From: Methylorubrum extorquens
GTDB taxonomy: Bacteria; Pseudomonadota; Alphaproteobacteria; Rhizobiales; Beijerinckiaceae
DNA length: 5,990 bases
Direction of reading: 5' to 3'
NCBI GenBank assembly: GCA_019695455.1
Contig: JAEUAC010000099.1
Coordinates: forward strand, 1 to 5,990
Shown here in pieces: positions 1 through 4,827 of this stretch. A program made the translations under genes and the position numbers. Positions within the stretch are counted from its first letter, which is position 1. Each line of letters starts with the position of its first letter. Under the pieces are notes generated by a model that saw nothing but the letters and a program-made list of their open reading frames with translations, did not search any database and was not told the origin of the DNA.

Positions 1-1724
1 TCCCCATGGGAGGCGACGCCTCGACGCGGGCCTACGAGCGCCTGGAACGCCCGGACGGCCGCACGGCCATCCTGATGATCTCGCCGCCCCGCCCGGACGG
101 GCCGCCCGTGCGGCGCGGCAAGCCCTACAGCGCCATCGCCCGGCTCGCCGAGAGCATCCACGCCTTCGTGGCGATGGATCGCGCGCTGCGCGACCAGGGC
201 TATTCCGCTCCCGAGATCCTGGCGGAGGATCTCGAGCGCGGCCTCCTCCTCATCGAGGATCTCGGTCCCGAGATCGCGATCGACGCGCGCGGCCCGATCC
301 CGGAGCGCTACGCGGAGACCGTGCGCCTCCTCGCCGACCTCCACGCCCGCGACCTGCCCACGGCCGTGCCTCTCGGCGAGGACACCTACGAGATCCCGCC
401 CTACGACCAGGACGCGCTCCTGATCGAGGTGGAGCTGCTGCTCGAATGGTACCTGCCCTTCGTGGAGGGCACGCGGCCGTCGGGCTCCGTCCAGGCCGAG
501 TTCGGCCATGTCTGGCGCGAGGCGATCGGCCCGATCCTGTCCGGACCGCAGACCTGGGTGCTGCGCGACGTCCACTCGCCGAACCTCATCTGGCTGCCGG
601 AGCGCCGCGGCCTCGCGCGCGTCGGCCTCATCGACTTCCAGGACGCCGTGATCGGCTCGCCCGCCTACGACGTCGTGTCCCTGCTGCAGGACGCCCGCGT
701 GACGGTGTCGCCCGAGCTCGAGATGCAGCTGCTCGGCATGTACGCGACGGAGCGGAAGGCCCGCGATCCCGGCTTCGACTTCGACGCCTTCGCGGCCGCC
801 TACGCGATCCTGGGCGCCCAGCGCGCGACCAAGATCCTCGGCATCTTCGCCCGGCTGGACCGCCGGGACGGCAAGCCGCACTACCTCGCCCACCTGCCCC
901 GCATCCGCGGCTACCTGGCCCGCTGCCTCGCCCATCCGGCGCTGGCACGGCTCGCGACCTGGTTCGACCGCAACGCGCCCGGGGCGCTGCCCGGGCCGGA
1001 GCCCGAGCCGGAGGGACCGATGGCCGCGATCGTGCTGGCGGCCGGGCTCGGCAGCCGCATGCGGCCGATCACCGACACCCTGCCGAAGCCGCTCGTCCCC
1101 GTCGGCGGCAAGCCGCTCATCGACCATGCGCTGGACCGAATCGCGGCGGCCGGGCTCGGCCGGGTCGTGGTCAACGTCCACCACCTCGCGGACCGGATCG
1201 AGGCCCATCTCGCGGGGCGGACGGACCTCGACCTGACGGTCTCGGACGAACGGGACGCCCTGCTCGAGACGGGCGGCGGCGTGCGCCGCGCCCTCCCCCT
1301 CCTGGGGTCGGAGTTCGTCGTGATGAACTCCGATTCGCTCTGGACGGAGCCCGGCGCCGCGAACCTGCCGCGGCTGGTCGCGGCCTGGAACCCGGACGCG
1401 GCGGACATCCTCCTCCTTCTCGCGCCTCGCGACAGCCTCGGCTACGACGGGGCGGGCGACTTCCTGCGCGACGAGAGCGGCCTGCTGGCCCGGCGGCCCG
1501 CGGGCGGAACGGCGCCCTGGGTGTATGCCGGCGTCGCGATCATGAAGGCCGCGCTCTTCGCCGACACGCCCGAGGGCGCGTTCTCGCTGAACCGCCTCTT
1601 CGACGCCACGATCGCGGCCGGCCGCCTCTACGGCCTGCCGCTCGAGGGCGAATGGCTCCATGTCGGCACGCCCGACGCGATCGAGGCGGCCGAGGCGCGC
1701 CTCGCCGCGGTGTCGGGCCGCTAG
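1..1724 (+). CDS. amgK-murU: AmgK-MurU fusion: MurNAc/GlcNAc anomeric kinase plus MurNAc-1-phosphate uridylyltransferase (5' partial)
   Basis: One continuous frame joins two peptidoglycan-recycling enzymes. Known family roles: AmgK phosphorylates MurNAc at the anomeric position, and MurU converts MurNAc-1-P to UDP-MurNAc, bypassing de novo synthesis in the cytoplasm. Counting from the ATG at 6, residues 1-325 are an aminoglycoside-phosphotransferase-type kinase: GDASTRAYERL at 3-13, catalytic loop LRDVHSPNLIW at 186-196 (D188, N193), and metal-binding IDFQDA at 209-214. A Pro/Glu-rich linker (about 326-338) leads to the nucleotidyltransferase at 339-572: LAAGLGSRMRPITDTLPKPL at 344-363, ETGGG at 421-425, NSD at 441-443, and HVGTPD at 552-557. 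The ATG at 6 is probably internal. AmgK proteins usually have 20 or more residues before the GDAS motif, and the frame stays open to the left edge (reading from base 3). Alphaproteobacterial homologues can carry an N-terminal TsaE domain, which would lie outside this window. Substrate specificity is inferred; other sugar-1-phosphates are possible. Confidence 0.88.
   Translation, partial: PMGGDASTRAYERLERPDGRTAILMISPPRPDGPPVRRGKPYSAIARLAESIHAFVAMDRALRDQGYSAPEILAEDLERGLLLIEDLGPEIAIDARGPIPERYAETVRLLADLHARDLPTAVPLGEDTYEIPPYDQDALLIEVELLLEWYLPFVEGTRPSGSVQAEFGHVWREAIGPILSGPQTWVLRDVHSPNLIWLPERRGLARVGLIDFQDAVIGSPAYDVVSLLQDARVTVSPELEMQLLGMYATERKARDPGFDFDAFAAAYAILGAQRATKILGIFARLDRRDGKPHYLAHLPRIRGYLARCLAHPALARLATWFDRNAPGALPGPEPEPEGPMAAIVLAAGLGSRMRPITDTLPKPLVPVGGKPLIDHALDRIAAAGLGRVVVNVHHLADRIEAHLAGRTDLDLTVSDERDALLETGGGVRRALPLLGSEFVVMNSDSLWTEPGAANLPRLVAAWNPDAADILLLLAPRDSLGYDGAGDFLRDESGLLARRPAGGTAPWVYAGVAIMKAALFADTPEGAFSLNRLFDATIAAGRLYGLPLEGEWLHVGTPDAIEAAEARLAAVSGR
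1010..1015 (+). promoter_or_regulatory. Possible internal ribosome binding site before the MurU domain
   Basis: GGAGGG lies 4 bases before an in-frame ATG at 1020-1022, exactly where the nucleotidyltransferase domain begins (Met339). No stop codon separates the two domains, so this may be a remnant of an ancestral separate murU start. It might still give some free MurU by internal initiation. The motif also encodes part of the Pro/Glu-rich linker, so chance is possible. Confidence 0.35.
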
Positions 1725-1738
1725 CCGCGTCGCTCGGC

Positions 1739-1766
1739 TTGTCGGACCGTCGAGGCGACGGCTAAG
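1739..1766 (+). promoter_or_regulatory. Possible sigma70-type promoter for the alpha/beta hydrolase gene
   Basis: A TTGTCG (1739-1744) and a GCTAAG (1761-1766) are 16 bases apart, just downstream of the AmgK-MurU stop codon and about 22 bases before the hydrolase start. A perfect 6-bp inverted repeat, CCGTCG-agg-CGACGG (1747-1761), fills most of the spacer. The boxes match only loosely, and the hydrolase could equally be read through from the upstream gene. Confidence 0.35.
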
Positions 1767-1776
1767 GTTCCCGCCG

Positions 1777-1781
1777 GGAGG
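1777..1781 (+). promoter_or_regulatory. Ribosome binding site that sets the GTG start of the hydrolase
   Basis: GGAGG is separated by 7 bases from the GTG at 1789-1791. It is the best Shine-Dalgarno match upstream of the hydrolase. It favours the GTG over the in-frame ATG at 1660, which lies inside the preceding gene and would add 43 Arg/Pro-rich residues. Confidence 0.75.
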
Positions 1782-1788
1782 GCCGCCG

Positions 1789-2664
1789 GTGAAGGAGCGG
1801 TATCGCGACATCTGGGTGCGGTCGGCCGACGGGCTCCGCCTCCACGCGCGCAGCTACGGCGACGACGAGGCGCCCTGCGTGATCGGCCTGCCGGGGCTCG
1901 CCCGGCACGCGGGCGACTTCCACGATCTCGCGACCGCCCTCGCGGGCCCCGAGGCGGAGGCGCCGCGCCACGTCCTCGCGATCGACTACCGGGGGCGCGG
2001 CCTCTCCGACCGCGACCCCGATCCCGCCCGCTACGATCCACGGGTCGAGACGGAGGACCTGCTGCGATTGCTGGACGAGATCGGCATCCGGGAGGCCTGT
2101 TTCGTGGGGACCTCCCGCGGGGGCATCGTCACGATGCTGGCGGCCGCGAGCCGCCCCGGGCTCGTGCGAGGCGCGGTGCTGAACGACATCGGGCCCGTCA
2201 TCGAGCGAGCCGGCCTGCTGCGCATCAAGGGCTATGTGGGTCGGCTGGCGCAGCCGCGCGACCTGGCGGAAGCGGCCGGCCACCTCGAGGCGTTGTTCGG
2301 GGCGCAGTTCCCGAACCTGACCGAGCGCGACTGGCGCGCCTGGGCCGCGGCCACGTGGGACGAGACGCCGACCGGCCTGGCGCTCACCTACGATCCGGCC
2401 CTGGCGCGGACGCTCGACGCGCTCGGCCCCGATGCCGAGATCCCCGAGCTGTGGCCTCTCTTCGAGGCCCTCAAGGCCGCGCCGCTTCTCGTCGTCCGGG
2501 GCGGCCTGTCGGACCTCCTGTCGACCGAGACCGCCGCCGCCATGCTGGACGCCCATCCCGATGCCGACCTCGTGACGGTCGCGGACCAGGGTCACGCCCC
2601 CCTCCTCCGGGGCGAGGCGATCGTCGCGCCGATCCGCCGGTTCGTCGACCGGGTCCTCTCCTGA
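1789..2664 (+). CDS. Alpha/beta hydrolase, substrate unknown
   Basis: This 291-residue protein starts at a GTG with a well-spaced GGAGG. It has the classical alpha/beta-hydrolase layout: GLPGLARHAGDF at 33-44 in the usual oxyanion-hole (HGxP-like) position, IDYRGRGLSD at 65-74, nucleophile elbow GTSRGG at 107-112 with Ser109, and a probable cap domain around 130-225. The acid is Asp242 in GGLSD, and the catalytic His269 is in DQGH at 266-269. All three triad residues are present and the length is normal for the family. No signal peptide is visible, so it should be cytoplasmic. Family knowledge fits hydrolysis of an ester, lactone or C-C bond, but nothing here identifies the substrate. It begins 64 bases after the AmgK-MurU gene on the same strand, so co-transcription is possible, although a functional link is not evident. 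Its stop is 4 bases from the stop of the converging small membrane gene. Confidence 0.9.
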   Translation: MKERYRDIWVRSADGLRLHARSYGDDEAPCVIGLPGLARHAGDFHDLATALAGPEAEAPRHVLAIDYRGRGLSDRDPDPARYDPRVETEDLLRLLDEIGIREACFVGTSRGGIVTMLAAASRPGLVRGAVLNDIGPVIERAGLLRIKGYVGRLAQPRDLAEAAGHLEALFGAQFPNLTERDWRAWAAATWDETPTGLALTYDPALARTLDALGPDAEIPELWPLFEALKAAPLLVVRGGLSDLLSTETAAAMLDAHPDADLVTVADQGHAPLLRGEAIVAPIRRFVDRVLS

Positions 2665-2668
2665 CGGG

Positions 2669-2962
2669 CTACCCTCGGGCGAGCCGCCGGAGGAGGCAGC
2701 CGAGCGCGCAGCCGATCCCGTAGGCCAGGACCAGCGCCAGGCCGAGTTCCAGCCAGAGGCCGACGCGGCCGGGAACGAGCGCGAGCCCGACGATGGCTGC
2801 GAGCGCCGCGACGGCGGCGGCGCCGAGCCAGGCGGAGGCCTGGCCGGCCCGGCCCGGAGGCGCGCTCGCACAGGTGGCGGCGCCCGTCGCGAGGCCGAGC
2901 GCCAGGGCGCCGGCGAGCCACGGCCAGAGCAGCGGCGCCGCGATGCCGATCCAGCCGGTCAC
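2669..2962 (-). CDS. Small three-helix membrane protein, coupled to the BON/OmpA gene
   Basis: This 97-residue protein has three hydrophobic segments, at about 5-31, 44-63 and 69-91, and very few charged residues. Those are mainly Arg38, Arg66, Glu72 in the third segment, and a C-terminal RRLAR cluster at 92-96 that suggests a cytoplasmic tail. The GTG start overlaps the TGA of the upstream BON/OmpA gene (GTGA), and GGAGG at 2970-2974 sits 7 bases before it, which strongly supports a real, translationally coupled gene. The frame is open further upstream, but earlier starts would overlap the neighbour extensively. I do not recognise a named family. Cys31, Cys85 and Cys89 are present but form no obvious motif. 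The context suggests an inner-membrane partner of the BON/OmpA protein; that is inference from coupling alone. Confidence 0.8.
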   Translation of the reverse strand: MTGWIGIAAPLLWPWLAGALALGLATGAATCASAPPGRAGQASAWLGAAAVAALAAIVGLALVPGRVGLWLELGLALVLAYGIGCALGCLLRRLARG

Positions 2963-4674
2963 GGGCCGACCTCCACCAGCACGCGATCGGCCCCGTCCGC
3001 CGTCCGGCGTCCGACGGCGCGGCTCGTGGCGCCGTCGAGCGCCGGGCCGAGGCCGGTCGCGACCGCGCGCGCGCGCCGCAGGCCGAGATCGCGCGCCGCC
3101 TCGGCGTCGGCCGCGGAGGCCACGAGGCCGACCACCGTCACGGCCGCGCGCCGGCAGCGCCGCAGCACGGCCGCCCAGGCCGCGACCGCCTTGCGGCCGG
3201 CCGGACCGAGATCCGCCGAGCCGGCCTCGAAGGGGATCGGCTCCCGCCGCGCGGCGTCCTGGAGGAGGTCGCCGCATTGCGACTCGTCGAGCCCGGCCTC
3301 GCTGCCGTCGCGGATGTCGACGCGGGCCGACCATCCCTCCGGCAGGCCCGTCCCGAAGCCGCGGCGGGCCCGCTCCGCCATCTCGGCATAGAGGATGCGG
3401 CCGGACAGCCGGAAGGCGCGATCCACCAGGGAGGCCTCGCCCTCCGCGAAGGCGGACAGGCGGGTCAGGGCGAGCTCGGCGGCGGGAACCAGTCCCGGCG
3501 GCGCGCCGTCGGCGAGGTGGAGGTCGTTCGCCACCGCTTCGAACGGGAACCGCTGGCGGGCGAGCGCCGCCAGCGCCGTGCGGTCCGCCTCGGCCGGGAC
3601 GAACCCGGCGAGCGCGATCTTCCCGTCGGCGCGGCGGGCCTCGAAGCGGAAGGGCGAGGCCGGAACGGCGCGAACCGCGACCGGACCGAGCGTGATCCCG
3701 TCCGGCAGCCCGCTCCGCAGGGCACCCTCGAGATCGGGGATCAGGTCGCGGGCCGGCGTCGCGCCCTCCGCCGTGAGCGTCCGGCCGTCGAGCCGCACCG
3801 CGCCCTCCTGCAGGCGCGCGAGCCAGGCGAGCCCGGCGCGTGCCACGGGCTCGGCCGGCAGGTCCGGATCGGGACCGCGCGCCGTGCGGGTCGAATCCGT
3901 CAGCGTGGCCGGGTCTCCGGCCGCGGCCGCGATGGCTCGGCGCGTCGTCTCCGAGGGGACGAAGCCGGCGAGGTCGATACGGCCGCCCGTCTTGCGGGCG
4001 GACCAGACGAAGCGGTCCACGCGCGGCGGCAGCAGCCCGGCGGCCGAGACCTCGACGGGATGCGCCACGGCGCGTGCCAGAGCCAGGGCCGCGTCGTAGC
4101 GCTCCGAATCGGGCGCCGTGCCCGCGAGGGAGAGCCGGTCGCCCTCGAGGGTCGCGCGCCCGTCCGGGAGCAGAGCCGCGAACGCCACCGCCGCCCGGGA
4201 CGCCTCCGGGAAGGCCGGCGTCTCGCCCGTCGCCGTCCGCAGCCCGTCCTCGACGACGAGCCCGGCGGCCGAATCGGAGGCGAGACGCAGCAGGTCGGCC
4301 CGGAGCGGGCCGGGCGGCACATGGCCCGTGAGGCGAAGGACGGACCCGTCGCGGGCCGCGGCGAAGCCGTAGGGCGCGACGGCGCGCGGCGGATCGATCG
4401 ACCAGGCGACGCGACGGATCCCCGGCAGGGCCGCCAGCACGCGCGCGAGGGCGGCCTCGGCGGCGGGCGTGGCGGGCGCGTCCGCGACGACCACGAGGTC
4501 CCGCCCGTCGAGCCCCAGCCGGATGCCGCGGGCGGCGAGTTCGGGGCCGGCCCGCTCCGCGAGCTCGCGCCGGAGGGCGGCGTCGACCGCCGGCTCCAGG
4601 CGCCAGATGCAGGCGACCGAAAGGAAGAGGAGGATCGGCAGGCCGAACAGCCAGCGGTCCGGACGACAGGACAT
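2959..4674 (-). CDS. Membrane-anchored periplasmic protein with repeated BON-like modules and a degenerate OmpA-like C-terminus
   Basis: This 571-residue protein has Arg4 and Arg7, then one hydrophobic segment (8-24), then a large soluble part, so it is probably anchored in the inner membrane and faces the periplasm. Two repeat types alternate. One has the core G.i.LaGfVP.e..R..l (near 110-130, 231-251, 351-371); the other is near 172-199, 290-319 and 411-440. Together they make about 120-residue double modules, plus a first unit near 50-90. They resemble BON domains, which bind lipid or peptidoglycan surfaces in other proteins. Residues about 467-545 resemble an OmpA-like domain: CGDLL, IPFEAGSADL at 480-489, Cys507 as a possible disulfide partner of Cys467, and LRRARAV at 532-538. 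The usual TD pair is replaced by Val518-Ala519. The N-terminus (CRPDRWLFGL) is like a Rhizobiales OmpA/BON family I know from memory. The ATG at 4674 was chosen because it places the hydrophobic segment near the N-terminus. No good Shine-Dalgarno precedes it, and a GTG at 4755 is the alternative. Confidence 0.85.
   Translation of the reverse strand: MSCRPDRWLFGLPILLFLSVACIWRLEPAVDAALRRELAERAGPELAARGIRLGLDGRDLVVVADAPATPAAEAALARVLAALPGIRRVAWSIDPPRAVAPYGFAAARDGSVLRLTGHVPPGPLRADLLRLASDSAAGLVVEDGLRTATGETPAFPEASRAAVAFAALLPDGRATLEGDRLSLAGTAPDSERYDAALALARAVAHPVEVSAAGLLPPRVDRFVWSARKTGGRIDLAGFVPSETTRRAIAAAAGDPATLTDSTRTARGPDPDLPAEPVARAGLAWLARLQEGAVRLDGRTLTAEGATPARDLIPDLEGALRSGLPDGITLGPVAVRAVPASPFRFEARRADGKIALAGFVPAEADRTALAALARQRFPFEAVANDLHLADGAPPGLVPAAELALTRLSAFAEGEASLVDRAFRLSGRILYAEMAERARRGFGTGLPEGWSARVDIRDGSEAGLDESQCGDLLQDAARREPIPFEAGSADLGPAGRKAVAAWAAVLRRCRRAAVTVVGLVASAADAEAARDLGLRRARAVATGLGPALDGATSRAVGRRTADGADRVLVEVGP
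2970..2974 (-). promoter_or_regulatory. Ribosome binding site for the small membrane gene
   Basis: GGAGG on the minus strand lies 7 bases upstream of the GTG at 2962-2960, inside the last codons of the BON/OmpA gene. It decides the start of the 97-residue protein and supports coupling by the GTGA start/stop overlap. Confidence 0.75.
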
Positions 4675-4690
4675 GAGGGAACGGATCGGT

Positions 4691-4719
4691 GCCGGAAGGA
4701 CGCGGCTTCTGGCCGTCAA
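4691..4719 (-). promoter_or_regulatory. Weak candidate promoter for the BON/OmpA gene
   Basis: On the minus strand a TTGACG (4719-4714) is a good -35 match. The hexamer 17 bases further on (4696-4691, TCCGGC) is a poor -10. The site lies between the porin terminator and the ATG at 4674 and would give a leader of only about 10 bases. The location is right; the -10 is unconvincing. Confidence 0.25.
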
Positions 4720-4764
4720 AGGCGTCGGCTTTGAGGCGGCGCCTCGCGCCAGCACCCGACGAGG

Positions 4765-4792
4765 AAAGCCCCGGCCTGTCGGCCGGGACTTC
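4765..4792 (-). terminator. Probable intrinsic terminator of the porin gene
   Basis: In the minus-strand transcript, a perfect 7-bp stem CCCGGCC/GGCCGGG with loop GACA is extended by a U-G wobble, G-C, A-U and A-U pairs and a final G-U. It lies about 35-60 bases after the porin stop codon. The short U run (CUUUC) falls in the closing part of the stem and no long U tract follows, so termination may be partial or assisted. Confidence 0.6.
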
Positions 4793-4804
4793 GGGTTCGA
4801 CGAT

Positions 4805-4820
4805 CCCGGCCGAAGCCGGG
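4805..4820 (-). repeat. Second hairpin after the porin gene, with a UUCG tetraloop
   Basis: Immediately after the porin stop the minus-strand transcript can form CCCGGC-UUCG-GCCGGG, a 6-bp all-GC stem closed by C(UUCG)G, an exceptionally stable tetraloop class. There is no U tract after it. It may protect the mRNA 3' end, aid termination together with the next hairpin, or be part of a palindromic extragenic repeat, since its arms match those of the neighbouring hairpin. Confidence 0.6.
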
Positions 4821-4827
4821 GGTCGGA

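Noticed and set aside
446..1765. A 439-codon plus-strand frame overlapping the AmgK-MurU gene
   Set aside because: It is an Arg/Pro/Ala-rich alternative frame with no recognisable motif. It lies over a frame carrying full kinase and nucleotidyltransferase signatures. Long spurious frames are expected at this GC content.
1762..2871. A 369-codon minus-strand frame opposite the alpha/beta hydrolase
   Set aside because: Its composition is low-complexity Arg/Gly/Pro, it has no family motif, and it is antisense to a gene with an intact catalytic triad and a good ribosome binding site.
2669..3334. A longer version (221 codons) of the small membrane gene
   Set aside because: The extra N-terminal part is Arg/Gly-rich and overlaps the BON/OmpA gene by about 370 bases. 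The GTG at 2962 has its own GGAGG and gives a clean three-helix protein.
4603..4674. A lipoprotein signal in the BON/OmpA protein (LSVAC ending at Cys22)
   Set aside because: The -3 position is Ser rather than Leu, so the lipobox is poor. An uncleaved membrane anchor fits better.
3277..4734. A 485-codon plus-strand frame opposite the BON/OmpA gene
   Set aside because: It is Arg/Gly-rich shadow coding with no domain. The minus strand has a membrane anchor, repeats and a coupled downstream gene.
4675..4755. An upstream GTG start (4755) for the BON/OmpA gene
   Set aside because: It would put 27 extra residues before the membrane segment, has no clear ribosome binding site, and lies directly after the porin terminator and upstream of the only promoter-like -35 box. 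It is not fully excluded, because the chosen ATG also lacks a good Shine-Dalgarno.
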